In this document: one piece after another, positions 8,081 through 17,023 of the stretch
Numbering within the stretch: position 1 is the stretch's first letter
How the letters are laid out: each line of letters begins with the position of its first letter
DNA from: Phycisphaerales bacterium
GTDB lineage: Bacteria; Planctomycetota; Phycisphaerae; Tepidisphaerales; Tepidisphaeraceae
Assembly (NCBI GenBank): GCA_020847545.1
Contig: JADLBV010000026.1
Span: 1 to 64,000 of the forward strand
Length of the DNA stretch: 64,000 nucleotides
Reading direction: 5' to 3'
The notes under the pieces: model-generated
Database searches by the model: none
The model's input: only the letters and a program-made list of their open reading frames with translations
What the model was told of the DNA's origin: nothing
Made by a program: the position numbers and the translations under genes

Positions 8081-9226
8081 ATGAAAATACCCGTCCGAAC
8101 CTGCCCAAATTCGTGTAATGGAGCGAGATGTAACATCCATGTAAAAATCGCTCCTGCCCGATGCAACCACCCTACTTTTCTTATCGGTTCTGTCAATGGT
8201 TTGGCCCGCAGGAAACAACCAATATCTTTGGTTGGCGAGCGGCGAGGTGATCATTATGATGGCCGACCTGCTAACCCTTGTAATTTGATATTTCTTGTTG
8301 CTTTGATTGCGATTTTTCTGATCCCATCCAACACATTGGCGGGCGAGTGGTCTTCGTGGTGGTTGCCGCCCAATTATTCCATTCATGGGAGGTCGGTGGA
8401 TCGGTTGTTTGATTGGATTTTCTGGATCACGGTTGTGGTGATGGTGTTGGTGCAGGGGGCGATTGTGGTTTTGATGATTCGGTATCGTCACCGCGCCGGC
8501 CGAAAGGCAAGATATATTCATGGCAACGCCCGTGTGGAGATCATCTGGACGATTGTGCCGGCGGTGATATTGGGCGTGTTGACCTATTCCAGCAAACAGG
8601 TTTGGACCGCCATTCGATATGCCCCTGAATTGCGCCCCCGTGCCGTCAAGTCGGCGAAGATTCTGGTCATTGGGCAGCAGTTCAAATGGAACATCATTTA
8701 TCCGGGACCGGATGGGGAATTTGGAGAGTATCTGGTTTATCCCAAGCCGAGTGACCTAAGATGGCCTGATGGTAAACGGCACGGGGGCGTGATTGGGCCG
8801 CGTGATTTGCCGGCCGATCAGGTTGAGTTTGAGATCAATCGTTACATCAGCGTCGAAAATCCGCTTGGGAAAGTTTATGACGATCCCAAGGGGAAGGATG
8901 ATGATTATGAGGGGGCGATGGCGCGGGTGATGGAAGTGCCGGTCAATCGGCCGGTGGATGTGTATCTGACCTCCAAGGATGTGATACATAGCTTCACGTT
9001 GCCCAATTTCCGGGTCAAACTGGATACGGTTCCGGGGTTGATGGGGGTGTTTACATTTACGCCGACGGTGACCAACAAGCAGCTTGGTCCGCCGGGATAT
9101 TTTGAGATCGCTTGTCAGGAATTGTGCGGGCAGGGGCATTACACGATGCAGGGGAGGATGGTGGTGATTTCACAGGAGGAATATGCCGCCAAATATGAAA
9201 CACATGGAGGAGGGGCAAATCCATGA
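8081..9226 (+). CDS. ctaC: Cytochrome c oxidase subunit II
   Basis: This subunit carries the CuA centre that takes electrons from cytochrome c and passes them to subunit I. The open frame gives 381 residues from ATG 8081. The first ~68 residues are polar and unlike the family; the real start may be later (for example TTG 8285), just before the hydrophobic leader IFLVALIAIFLIP. Two transmembrane helices follow (about 108-130 and 145-165). The periplasmic cupredoxin domain has the CuA ligands in DVIHSFTLP and CQELCGQGHYTM (C-x-E-x-C-x3-H-x2-M). No fused cytochrome c domain is present. First gene of the oxidase operon, overlapping ctaD by 4 nt. Confidence 0.92.
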   Translation: MKIPVRTCPNSCNGARCNIHVKIAPARCNHPTFLIGSVNGLARRKQPISLVGERRGDHYDGRPANPCNLIFLVALIAIFLIPSNTLAGEWSSWWLPPNYSIHGRSVDRLFDWIFWITVVVMVLVQGAIVVLMIRYRHRAGRKARYIHGNARVEIIWTIVPAVILGVLTYSSKQVWTAIRYAPELRPRAVKSAKILVIGQQFKWNIIYPGPDGEFGEYLVYPKPSDLRWPDGKRHGGVIGPRDLPADQVEFEINRYISVENPLGKVYDDPKGKDDDYEGAMARVMEVPVNRPVDVYLTSKDVIHSFTLPNFRVKLDTVPGLMGVFTFTPTVTNKQLGPPGYFEIACQELCGQGHYTMQGRMVVISQEEYAAKYETHGGGANP

Positions 9227-11133
9227 GCGGTAAATTGCCGGCACATCCTCTGGATCATCCGCCTGTCGGCTGGTTGAAACGATATATCTACTCAACCGAT
9301 CATAAGGTCGTCGCATTGCAGTTTTTGTTTGTGTCGCTGGCGTTTTTCGCGTTGGGCGGATTGCTGGCGATGTTGATCCGGTGGCAACTGGCCTTTCCGG
9401 GGGATGTGAACCATCCGGTGCCGATCCTGGGGAAGGTGATGGGGTGGGCGGATGGGTTGATGCCGCCCGATTTTTATAACATGGTTTTTTCGATGCACGC
9501 GACGATCATGGTTTTTTTCGTGATCATTCCGCTGCTGGTGAATGTCTTTGGGAATTATCTGATTCCGCTGAAGATCGGCGCCCGCGACATGGCGTTTCCA
9601 TTTATGAACGGGTTGTCGTTCTGGATGGGGTTGCCGGCCGGGGCGATCATGCTGGCGGGGTTTTTTCTTCCCGGCAATGCCGCAGCAGCCGGTTGGACGA
9701 GTTATCCGCCATTGAGCGCCATCTGGCAGAACAATCCGGCCGAGTGGCCGATTGTGCCGTTGGTGATGAATTTCATCGCGGGGTTTCTTTGCTTTGGATA
9801 TGTCTGCTCCCATTGCATCCAACTTGGCAATCGATTTTTGAATGTCGGCGTTTCGATCCTGTTGTCTGCCGTGGCGGCGGCGGGTTGGGTCATGATGGTG
9901 CAAACCATCGCATTTGACGGCCAATCGGCATGGTTTTTGAGCCTGCTGGTGTTGGGGTTCGCCAGTTTGCTGGGCGCGATCAACTACATCACCACGGTGG
10001 CGATGTTTCGCTGTCCGGGGATGACGATGTTCCGATTGCCATTGTCGGTCTGGTCGCTGTTCATCACCGCGATTCTAGTGTTGCTGGCGACGCCGGTGTT
10101 GAGCGCGGCGATGGTGATGAATTTGATGGACCATCATCGACTGACCGGATTTTTTTCAGATGGGGGCGTGCCGCTGCTGCACCAGCATCTGTTCTGGTTT
10201 TATTCACACCCGGCCGTCTACATCATGATTTTGCCGGCGATGGGGATGGTGTCGGACATTTTGGCGGTCTTTTCGCGAAAGCCGGTCTTCGGCTATCGGC
10301 CGATGGTTTATGCGATGGGAGCAATCGCCTTTTTGGGGTTTGTGGTTTGGGGACATCATATGTTTCAGTCGGGGATGAACCCGGCGCTGGGGACCACGTT
10401 TGCCATCTCCAGCATGTTGATCGCGGTTCCGTCGGGGGTCAAAGTGTTCAACTGGCTGGCGACGATGTGGGGAGGGAACATTCGATTGACCATCCCGATG
10501 TGCAACGCGGTCGCGTTTGTTTCGATGTTTGTCATTGGGGGGTTGTCGGGCATATTCATGGCATCGACGCCGGTGGACATTTACATTACCGACACCTATT
10601 TCATCGTGGCCCACATTCATTATGTCCTGTTTGGCGGGTCGATGTTCGGTGTCTTCGCGGCGATTTATTTCTGGTATCCCAAGATGTTTGGGAAGATGAT
10701 GAGCGACAAACTGGGTTATGTTCATTTTGTCCTGACGTTCATCACCTTCAACTGCACGTTTTTCGCGATGCACATCCTGGGGATCGGCGGGTTTCCGAGG
10801 CGTTACGCGGATTACACCAACTTTCAGCTTTGGGCGCATTTCAAGCCGATGAATCAGTTCATCAGTTACAGCGCGTTCGCACTGGCGTTGGCGCAGATTC
10901 CGTTTATCATCAATTTCATCGGGAGCTGGTTTTGGGGACGTGCCGCGCCGGCCAATCCGTGGCAGGCCAACACTCTGGAATGGACAGAGGCCGCCAGCCC
11001 CCCGCCGGCGGGCAATTTTATCCGCATTCCGGTGGTGCATCGGGGGCCTTATGAGTATTCTTCGCCTTTGGTCGCCGAGGACTGGCTGCCGCAAACCCGC
11101 GTGTTGGCCGATTCCATAGGGACAAATGGTTGA
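9223..11133 (+). CDS. ctaD: Cytochrome c oxidase subunit I, A2-type haem-copper oxidase
   Basis: 636 residues with about 12-14 transmembrane helices. It is the catalytic subunit reducing oxygen to water and pumping protons. Metal ligands read directly: H92 (low-spin haem), H329, H378 and H379 (CuB), H464 (haem a3) and H466 (low-spin haem). Y333 is the tyrosine cross-linked to a CuB histidine. The CuB helix reads YSHPAVY (327-333), not GHPEVY. The D-channel glutamate is therefore absent and the YS pair that defines A2-type enzymes is present. Translation is coupled to ctaC by a 4-nt overlap. Confidence 0.96.
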   Translation: MSGKLPAHPLDHPPVGWLKRYIYSTDHKVVALQFLFVSLAFFALGGLLAMLIRWQLAFPGDVNHPVPILGKVMGWADGLMPPDFYNMVFSMHATIMVFFVIIPLLVNVFGNYLIPLKIGARDMAFPFMNGLSFWMGLPAGAIMLAGFFLPGNAAAAGWTSYPPLSAIWQNNPAEWPIVPLVMNFIAGFLCFGYVCSHCIQLGNRFLNVGVSILLSAVAAAGWVMMVQTIAFDGQSAWFLSLLVLGFASLLGAINYITTVAMFRCPGMTMFRLPLSVWSLFITAILVLLATPVLSAAMVMNLMDHHRLTGFFSDGGVPLLHQHLFWFYSHPAVYIMILPAMGMVSDILAVFSRKPVFGYRPMVYAMGAIAFLGFVVWGHHMFQSGMNPALGTTFAISSMLIAVPSGVKVFNWLATMWGGNIRLTIPMCNAVAFVSMFVIGGLSGIFMASTPVDIYITDTYFIVAHIHYVLFGGSMFGVFAAIYFWYPKMFGKMMSDKLGYVHFVLTFITFNCTFFAMHILGIGGFPRRYADYTNFQLWAHFKPMNQFISYSAFALALAQIPFIINFIGSWFWGRAAPANPWQANTLEWTEAASPPPAGNFIRIPVVHRGPYEYSSPLVAEDWLPQTRVLADSIGTNG

Positions 11134-11148
11134 ATTTATCGCAAGATC

Positions 11149-12390
11149 ATGCAACGCGACGCCACATACAGTCCGGTGCTTCATTGGCTGGCCATCGCCA
11201 CGATGGCGGCGACTTTTCCGCTGATTTTTCTGGGCGGACTGGTCACCAGCCACAAGGCGGGGATGTCGGTCCCCGACTGGCCCAACAGCTATGGGTACAA
11301 CATGTTTTTGTTCCCGCCCAATTTATGGATTGGCGGGATATTTTATGAGCACACCCACCGGCTGATGGGGACTTTGGTGGGGTTTTGTTCGATTTTGCTG
11401 GTGTTGCGGGCGTGGGCGCCGGCGGGCGCTGCGCGCACGGCGCGCATTTTGCGCAACATTGCGATTTCGTGTGCCATATTGACCCTTGGGGCGGGGGTGG
11501 CGAATTTGCATCAGGTGGCGGTGGGTTTTGGGGGAATATCGTTGATCTGCTTTGCGGCGTTGCCTTTTCGCACGCGCGAAGCGCGAAGAAGCGTTCGATG
11601 GCTCGCGATGGCGATTTTGGGGGCGGTCATATTTCAGGGGATTCTGGGTGGTTTGCGGGTGGTGATGGTGAATCTGGATTTGGCGATTGTTCATGCGTGT
11701 TTCGCGCAGGCGTTTTTCTGTTTGTCGGCGGCCGCGGCGGTGATGACCTCGAAGTGGTGGGTGAACCAGATTGCCAACAGTACAAATTCGACCTTGAATG
11801 CCACTTCATTGCGGCGGGCGTGGGGGTGGGGATTGACGGCGGTTTGTCTGATTTATGCCCAACTGATCATCGGGGCGGTGATGCGGCACGAGCAGGCGGG
11901 GTTGGCGATACCGGATTTTCCGCTCAATTATGGGCATGTGTTGCCACCGACCAACGCACAGGAGTTGCAGGCCGCCAATTTGTCGCGGTTGGGTGATCCG
12001 AAGTTGGATCAGCGGGTGAGTCTGTGGCAGGTTTGGGTGCATTTTACGCATCGGATGGGGGCGGTGGTGGTGAGCGTCGGGGTGATTGGATTGGCGGTTC
12101 ATCTGCTGAGAAGGCATGGACAGGCAGTGTTTCTGAAACGGGCCGGATGGATGCTTTTGGGGCTGCTGGTGGTACAGTTGGCGTTGGGCGTGTATACGGT
12201 TCTGTGGCGAAAGCCGGCGGACCTGGCCAGCGCGCATGTGGCGACCGGGGCGTTATTGCTGGTCTGTACGTTTGTTGTGACGCTGCGGATTTGGCATTTG
12301 AGACGGCTCAATGGCGTTGACGCGGCGGGCGTTGAAGCTTCGGCACAACGATTTAATGTGATTGGTTCCGCCCCCGGGGCGGTGGGTTAA
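11149..12390 (+). CDS. ctaA: Haem A synthase (COX15/CtaA family)
   Basis: 413 residues, polytopic membrane protein, converting haem O to haem A for the oxidase. The N-terminal half has the family pattern GGLVTSHKAGMSVPDWPNSY and then EHTHRLMGTLVG, where the His residues bind haem. The second half repeats it (AVMRHEQAGLAIPDFPLNYG and HFTHRMGAVVVS), as expected from the internal duplication in COX15. Located between ctaD and ctaB, so it supplies the cofactor for the oxidase encoded beside it. Confidence 0.93.
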   Translation: MQRDATYSPVLHWLAIATMAATFPLIFLGGLVTSHKAGMSVPDWPNSYGYNMFLFPPNLWIGGIFYEHTHRLMGTLVGFCSILLVLRAWAPAGAARTARILRNIAISCAILTLGAGVANLHQVAVGFGGISLICFAALPFRTREARRSVRWLAMAILGAVIFQGILGGLRVVMVNLDLAIVHACFAQAFFCLSAAAAVMTSKWWVNQIANSTNSTLNATSLRRAWGWGLTAVCLIYAQLIIGAVMRHEQAGLAIPDFPLNYGHVLPPTNAQELQAANLSRLGDPKLDQRVSLWQVWVHFTHRMGAVVVSVGVIGLAVHLLRRHGQAVFLKRAGWMLLGLLVVQLALGVYTVLWRKPADLASAHVATGALLLVCTFVVTLRIWHLRRLNGVDAAGVEASAQRFNVIGSAPGAVG

Positions 12391-12397
12391 TTGATTC

Positions 12398-13312
12398 ATG
12401 GATATTGATACTTCAACAACGGTGGTCGAGGAAGCGGTGGTTCGGCCGGCATCATTGTCGGCGCGGCTGCATGATTATTATGAATTGACCAAGCCGCGAA
12501 TGAATTTTCTGATCGTCATCACCACGATGGTCGGGTTTTACATGGCCAGCCGCGATTCGATGCAGTGGGTTTTGCTGTTGCATACGCTGTTTGGGACGGC
12601 GTTGGCGGCGTCGGCGGCGGGGGTTTTTAATCAGTTGATCGAACGTAAATATGACATTCTGATGCCGCGGACACAAAACCGGCCGCTGCCGGCCGGGCGG
12701 ATGATGCCGTGGGAGGCGCTCTGGTTTGGGGTGGCGCTGGCGATCGGGGGGGTGGCGTGGCTGGCGTTGTTTGTCAATGTGCTGACGGCGCTGCTGGGGG
12801 CGTTTACGATCGGGAGTTATGTTTTTCTGTACACGCCGATGAAGCGGATATCGACGTTGAACACGGTGATCGGCGCGGTGCCGGGGGCGATTCCGCCGGT
12901 GATGGGGTGGAGCGCCTGTCAGGGGGGATTGTCGATGGAGGCGTTGGCGCTGTTTGGGATATTGTTCATGTGGCAGATGCCGCATTTTCTGGCGATTGCG
13001 ATTTTGTACAAGGATGATTACGCGCGGGGCGGGTTTGCGATGTTGCCGGTGGTGGATCCGGGGTTGGAAATCACCGGGAGGCAGATTGTGATTTATGCCC
13101 TTGCGCTGATTCCGATCAGTTTGATGCCGCCGATGTTGCGGATGACCGGGGCGGTATATTTCACGGCGGCGGTGCTGCTGGGGCTTGGGTTTTTGTCATT
13201 CGGCGTCTCGGCGGCGATCTCGAAGACTCGGCTGGACGCACGCAAGTTGTTTTTCGCGTCGATCATTTATCTGCCGTTGTTGCTGGGTGTGATGATGCTG
13301 GATCGTCTGTAA
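12398..13312 (+). CDS. ctaB: Protohaem IX farnesyltransferase (haem O synthase)
   Basis: 304 residues, UbiA superfamily membrane enzyme that adds a farnesyl group to haem B to make haem O, the substrate of CtaA. It starts with the typical YYELTKPRMNFLIV. The first polyprenyl-diphosphate site is NQLIERKYDILMPRTQNRP, and the second region holds YKDDYARGGFAMLPVVD. Eight to nine transmembrane helices are apparent. The gene follows ctaA after 7 nt and belongs to the oxidase operon. Confidence 0.95.
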   Translation: MDIDTSTTVVEEAVVRPASLSARLHDYYELTKPRMNFLIVITTMVGFYMASRDSMQWVLLLHTLFGTALAASAAGVFNQLIERKYDILMPRTQNRPLPAGRMMPWEALWFGVALAIGGVAWLALFVNVLTALLGAFTIGSYVFLYTPMKRISTLNTVIGAVPGAIPPVMGWSACQGGLSMEALALFGILFMWQMPHFLAIAILYKDDYARGGFAMLPVVDPGLEITGRQIVIYALALIPISLMPPMLRMTGAVYFTAAVLLGLGFLSFGVSAAISKTRLDARKLFFASIIYLPLLLGVMMLDRL

Positions 13313-13323
13313 ATGATGGAGAT

Positions 13324-14088
13324 ATGGTGAGAGTCGCGGGCAAACGAAAACGCTGGGTGATTGGTATCTTGCTGGCGGGGATGATTGGGCTGGGGGCGGG
13401 GTGCGACAGGGGTTCGACCAAGGATAATTCAACGGTGACGGCCGGGCCGACGACTCAATTGGTCGGCAATGGGATCGTGCGGGGACGGGTGGTTTTTGAG
13501 GGGACGGTGCCGGAGATGCGCACCATCGCCAATCAGCCTTGCCATGAGGGTTCGACACCGTTGAAGGAGGAGACTCTGCTGGTGGATGGGCAGGGTGGGT
13601 TGAAAAATACGGTGGTTTATCTGGAGGGTGGGCCGGAGATTGGTGGATTACCGCCGACGGCCCCGGCGGTGCTGGATCAGAAGAATTGCCAGTATCTGCC
13701 GCATGTGCTGCTGGTTCGGGTGGGCCAGCCGGTGCGGATTCATTCCAGTGATCCGACGTTGCACAATGTGCATTACGACCCGCAGAAAAATCAACCGGCC
13801 AATTTTGGCATGACCGGGGCGGGGCAGGAAAAGACGGTCACGTTCAAGTTTCCGGAGTGGATTCATGTGCGCTGTGATGTGCATCCGTGGATGAGCGCGT
13901 GGATCGCGGTGGTGAATACACCCTTGTCGGCGCTTTCGGCGGCGGATGGGTCGTTTCAGATCGAACACATTCCGCCGGGCCGATATAAGCTGGTGACTTG
14001 GCACGAGCGGCTGGGGCGGCAGGAGCAGGCGGTGACGGTTGAGGATGGGAAGCCGGTGGAGTTGAAGGTGAAATATGCCGGATCATGA
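13324..14088 (+). CDS. Cupredoxin-like lipoprotein with carboxypeptidase-regulatory-like domain
   Basis: 254 residues. A lipoprotein signal ends at LGAGC (C27), so the protein should be anchored to a membrane on the periplasmic side. Residues about 50-195 form a plastocyanin/cupredoxin-like fold with candidate copper ligands H147 (in LHNVHYDP), C184, H187 and M190 (CDVHPWM). A C-terminal segment (DGSFQIEHIPPGRYKLVTWHE) resembles a carboxypeptidase regulatory-like beta sandwich. It lies between ctaB and ctaE and overlaps ctaE by 14 nt. A role as copper donor or electron carrier for the oxidase is inferred from context and was not shown directly. Confidence 0.75.
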   Translation: MVRVAGKRKRWVIGILLAGMIGLGAGCDRGSTKDNSTVTAGPTTQLVGNGIVRGRVVFEGTVPEMRTIANQPCHEGSTPLKEETLLVDGQGGLKNTVVYLEGGPEIGGLPPTAPAVLDQKNCQYLPHVLLVRVGQPVRIHSSDPTLHNVHYDPQKNQPANFGMTGAGQEKTVTFKFPEWIHVRCDVHPWMSAWIAVVNTPLSALSAADGSFQIEHIPPGRYKLVTWHERLGRQEQAVTVEDGKPVELKVKYAGS

Positions 14089-14620
14089 ATCGGTTCACCC
14101 CATTTCGGCCGGGAGAGTGGGGATATGGATGTTTCTGGCGGCCGAGATGATGTTTTTCATCGGGTTGGCGGGGTCTTATATCGTATTGCGATCAGCGTCG
14201 CCGATGATGTTTGAATCGCAGTCGATGAAGTTGAAAAGGTCTGTCGAAGTGGGTGAAACGGTGGTGTTGCTGGGGTCATCGGTGACGATGATGTTGGCGG
14301 TGTCGGCCGCGCGATTGGGGAAAAATCGGCGTGTGGTGGGGATGATTGCGTTGACGGTGCTGTTGGGGTTCGGTTTTCTGTTTGTCGGAAGTCTTCAGCC
14401 CATTGGCGACATGCGACAGAATCGGTTTTGGGCTTCGTATGCCCTGTTGACAGGGGCACACTGGGCGCATCTGGCGGGTGGATTGGTGGCGTTGATGTTG
14501 CTGGGGGTTCAGGCATCGCGGGGCAGGATGTTTGCGGCAACAACCGAATATGTGGGGATGTATTGGCATTTTGTGGTGGGTGTGTGGGTTGTGTTGTTCG
14601 GATTTTTGTATTTGATGTGA
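14075..14620 (+). CDS. ctaE: Cytochrome c oxidase subunit III
   Basis: 181 residues with five predicted transmembrane helices, the short form found in caa3-like oxidases rather than the seven-helix mitochondrial type. The opening GIWMFLAAEMMFFIGLAGSY is characteristic (the conserved Glu lies in the first helix), as are GAHWAHLAGG and the closing MYWHFVVGVWVVLF. It stabilises subunit I. It overlaps the preceding lipoprotein gene by 14 nt, which suggests translational coupling. No subunit IV gene was found. Confidence 0.92.
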   Translation: MPDHESVHPISAGRVGIWMFLAAEMMFFIGLAGSYIVLRSASPMMFESQSMKLKRSVEVGETVVLLGSSVTMMLAVSAARLGKNRRVVGMIALTVLLGFGFLFVGSLQPIGDMRQNRFWASYALLTGAHWAHLAGGLVALMLLGVQASRGRMFAATTEYVGMYWHFVVGVWVVLFGFLYLM

Positions 14621-14630
14621 AAGGTGGCGG

Positions 14631-15593
14631 ATGAACGTGCCGGTCAATGAAGCGAATCAGTCGGGATCGGCCGTGGTGCGGATCGAGCATTTGACCCATG
14701 CGTATGGGGAGCATGTGGCGGTGCGCGATTTGTCGCTGGAGGTTCGACAGGGGGAGATTTTCGGATTTCTGGGGCCAAATGGTTCGGGCAAGACGACGTT
14801 GTTTCGCATCTTGTGTACGTTGATCAGACCATCGCAGGACCAGCCGCCGACGAATGTTCGGATATTGGGGATGGACCTGCTGAGCCAGCGGGAAGCGATT
14901 CGACAGCAGATCGGGGTGGTGTTTCAGTATCCATCGCTGGACAAGCAACTGACGGCCGATGAAAACCTGCGGCATCATGGGCATCTGTATGGCATTCGTG
15001 GGGCGGAATTGAATCGACGGATGGAACGGCTGTTGTCGCGGCTGAAACTGATCGACCGGCGATATGAAAAGGTGGGAAATTTTTCGGGCGGGATGCGCCG
15101 GCGGGTGGAATTGGCCAAGGGGTTGTTGAATCAGCCGCGTGTCCTGTTGCTGGATGAACCCTCCACCGGGTTGGACCCGGGGGCGCGGATCGACCTGTGG
15201 CATTATCTGCAGGAGATTCAGGCGCACGATGGAGTGACGATCCTGATGACGACCCACCTGATGGATGAGGCGGATAAATGCGGGCGGCTGGCGATCATGG
15301 AAAAGGGTTCGCTGGTGGCGTGTGATTCGCCGGCAACGCTCAAATCAACCCTTGGGGGGGATGTGATCACACTCAGCACGAGCGATCCCAATCGGGCCAG
15401 GGAATTGATTCAGAAGAATTTTGACATCATCCCCGAACCAATTGATCAAACCCTGCGCATCCAGCGGGAGCGGGGGCATGAATTCATCCCGGCTTTGATT
15501 GGCGCGCTGCCGGGGCTGGTGGAATCGGTCTCGGTCGGCAAACCGACGCTGGAGGATGTGTTCATCCATTTCACGGGGCATCGATTTGGTTAA
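14631..15593 (+). CDS. ABC transporter ATP-binding protein (CcmA/DrrA-like), no permease beside it
   Basis: 320 residues, cytoplasmic ATPase. Walker A is GPNGSGKTT near residue 51, the Q loop VVFQYPSLDKQ, the signature FSGGMRRRVELA, and Walker B VLLLDEPST with the D loop GLDPGA. A C-terminal region of about 80 residues resembles the DrrA/NatA-type extension. It is 10 nt after ctaE and ends the operon. The usual partner, an ABC-2 permease, is not found next to it or elsewhere in the window. Possible roles are export linked to oxidase assembly or an unrelated export system with a distant permease. Confidence 0.88.
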   Translation: MNVPVNEANQSGSAVVRIEHLTHAYGEHVAVRDLSLEVRQGEIFGFLGPNGSGKTTLFRILCTLIRPSQDQPPTNVRILGMDLLSQREAIRQQIGVVFQYPSLDKQLTADENLRHHGHLYGIRGAELNRRMERLLSRLKLIDRRYEKVGNFSGGMRRRVELAKGLLNQPRVLLLDEPSTGLDPGARIDLWHYLQEIQAHDGVTILMTTHLMDEADKCGRLAIMEKGSLVACDSPATLKSTLGGDVITLSTSDPNRARELIQKNFDIIPEPIDQTLRIQRERGHEFIPALIGALPGLVESVSVGKPTLEDVFIHFTGHRFG

Positions 15594-15708
15594 AATCAAG
15601 GGATATAGAGCGTCCGCATCTCATTCGCAGTGCCTTGGTACGTCAACCTAACACAACGCAACGATTCCACTAACTGCGTCCTTGTTTATTTACCCAATTG
15701 AATACGGA

Positions 15709-16107
15709 TCAATGGCCGCGCAACAGGGCCGCCTCGGCCGTCTCCTCATCGAGCGTGTGCAGTCGGTTTTGCGGCATCGACACGCCGCCATCGGTTGGTT
15801 TGGCCATGGGATCGGAAGGCATGGGGGTTGAATTCATGGCTGTCATGCGAGTGTTGTGTTCGATGTCGATCACCAGCTTGAGCACCTCGGCGATCGCCAG
15901 CATGGTGATGAAGAGGAAAAAGGTGGCCGCCAAAACGCCTACGGCCAGCATGAGGCGGTCCCCCCAGTTCGCCGGCGCACTGGCCAGCGCCCAGATGCAC
16001 GCCGCGATCCCCACCAGCACCGAGACCCCCGCGCCGATCAGATACAAAATCCCAAGGGTCCGCAAGACCGGATATCGTCCGCCGCTGATGAAATGCCTCT
16101 GGCTCAT
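15709..16107 (-). CDS. Small membrane protein, unknown function
   Basis: 132 residues from ATG 16107, chosen because a strong GGAGG lies about 7 nt upstream; the frame could be opened to 16164. Two transmembrane helices are clear: LGILYLIGAGVSVLVGIAAC, and LMLAVGVLAATFFLFITMLAIAEV. They are followed by a short amphipathic segment (LKLVIDIEHNTR) and a polar C-terminal tail rich in Pro, Met and Thr. No family recognised. It lies between the oxidase operon and a methyltransferase gene, convergent to the former and divergent from the latter. The 115-nt gap at 15594-15708 holds nothing recognisable. Confidence 0.65.
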   Translation of the reverse strand: MSQRHFISGGRYPVLRTLGILYLIGAGVSVLVGIAACIWALASAPANWGDRLMLAVGVLAATFFLFITMLAIAEVLKLVIDIEHNTRMTAMNSTPMPSDPMAKPTDGGVSMPQNRLHTLDEETAEAALLRGH

Positions 16108-16304
16108 AAAGCCTCCGGAACAATGGACATCCCCCTGCACGATGGATTCATCATCGCGCGCCAACCCGATGGAAGGGAACGCATGATTTATTCAGTTTTT
16201 CGCTGATTTGCGGATGAGGCTGCCGTTCGTGCCATCCCTGGTTCCTTGCGGGTACAATCGGTGGGAAGGAGTGGAGAGAGTCTTTTTGAGAAAGGGGCAA
16301 AGCA

Positions 16305-16952
16305 ATGCAACCCTCGCTGAATTATCCCTATCCGGATCAGGCGCGCGACGACATTCTCCGCATGATCCCAGAGGATGGGCGGGTGATCGGATCGATCGGG
16401 TGCGGAAGTGGCGCCACCGAATGGGAATTGATCAAGACCGGCCGACAGGTGCATGGGGTCGATGTTGAAGCCAACGCCATCGAATTGGCCGCCCGACGAC
16501 TGACCAGTGCCCGTGTGGTGGCCGGGGATGAGTTGCAACCGTTCGCGCCCGATTCGCTCGATGGTTTGATTCTGGCGGATGTGATCGAACATCTGCCGCG
16601 GGCTTGGGATCGACTGGCCCGATTCACCCTTTGTGTCAAACCGGGCGGCTGGGTAGCGATATCGGTCCCCAACATGCGCAATTTGAAGGTCTTGTGGACA
16701 TTCATGGTCCGGGGCGACTGGCCCGAAGAACCCATTGGCATCTTTGACGCCACCCATCTCCAGGTTCTGTCGGTCAGTCGACTGGAGCGTTGGTGTCGGC
16801 TGGCCGGTCTGCGACCAGAGCGTTGGTTTGATAAATATCTGTCGGCCGCCACCCCCCGCAGCAGGTGGCTGCGCGCCGCCGATGCACTCAGCGGCCGAAT
16901 ATTTCACGAGTGGTTTCAGATGCAGCTACAGGTGCTTGCACGGCGAGTCTGA
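16305..16952 (+). CDS. Class I SAM-dependent methyltransferase
   Basis: 215 residues. A glycine-rich SAM-binding loop IGSIGCGSGATEWEL (28-42) is followed by an acidic residue at the end of strand 2 (VHGVDVEANAIELAARR) and a strand-4 region GLILADVIEHLPRAWDRL. The later block VKPGGWVAISVPNMRN is typical of Methyltransf_11/23-type enzymes that modify sugars, lipids or small molecules. AAGGGG lies 8 nt before the ATG. A GGTGGGG/CCCCACC hairpin follows 25 nt after the stop. The substrate cannot be read from the sequence; nearby surface-polysaccharide genes suggest a glycan or lipid target. Confidence 0.82.
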   Translation: MQPSLNYPYPDQARDDILRMIPEDGRVIGSIGCGSGATEWELIKTGRQVHGVDVEANAIELAARRLTSARVVAGDELQPFAPDSLDGLILADVIEHLPRAWDRLARFTLCVKPGGWVAISVPNMRNLKVLWTFMVRGDWPEEPIGIFDATHLQVLSVSRLERWCRLAGLRPERWFDKYLSAATPRSRWLRAADALSGRIFHEWFQMQLQVLARRV

Positions 16953-16977
16953 GATTGGGAGATGCGATAATCAAATC

Positions 16978-16996
16978 GGTGGGGATGAACCCCACC
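16978..16996. terminator. Hairpin between convergent genes, possible bidirectional terminator
   Basis: A perfect 7-bp stem GGTGGGG (16978-16984) / CCCCACC (16990-16996) with a 5-nt loop lies between the ends of the methyltransferase and phosphohexomutase genes. No T-run follows on either side, so intrinsic termination is uncertain. The flanking CCCTAC is shared with the larger palindrome at 21825-21877. Confidence 0.45.
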
Positions 16997-17023
16997 CTAC
17001 AACTATCCCCTGGCTCCTTGCGA

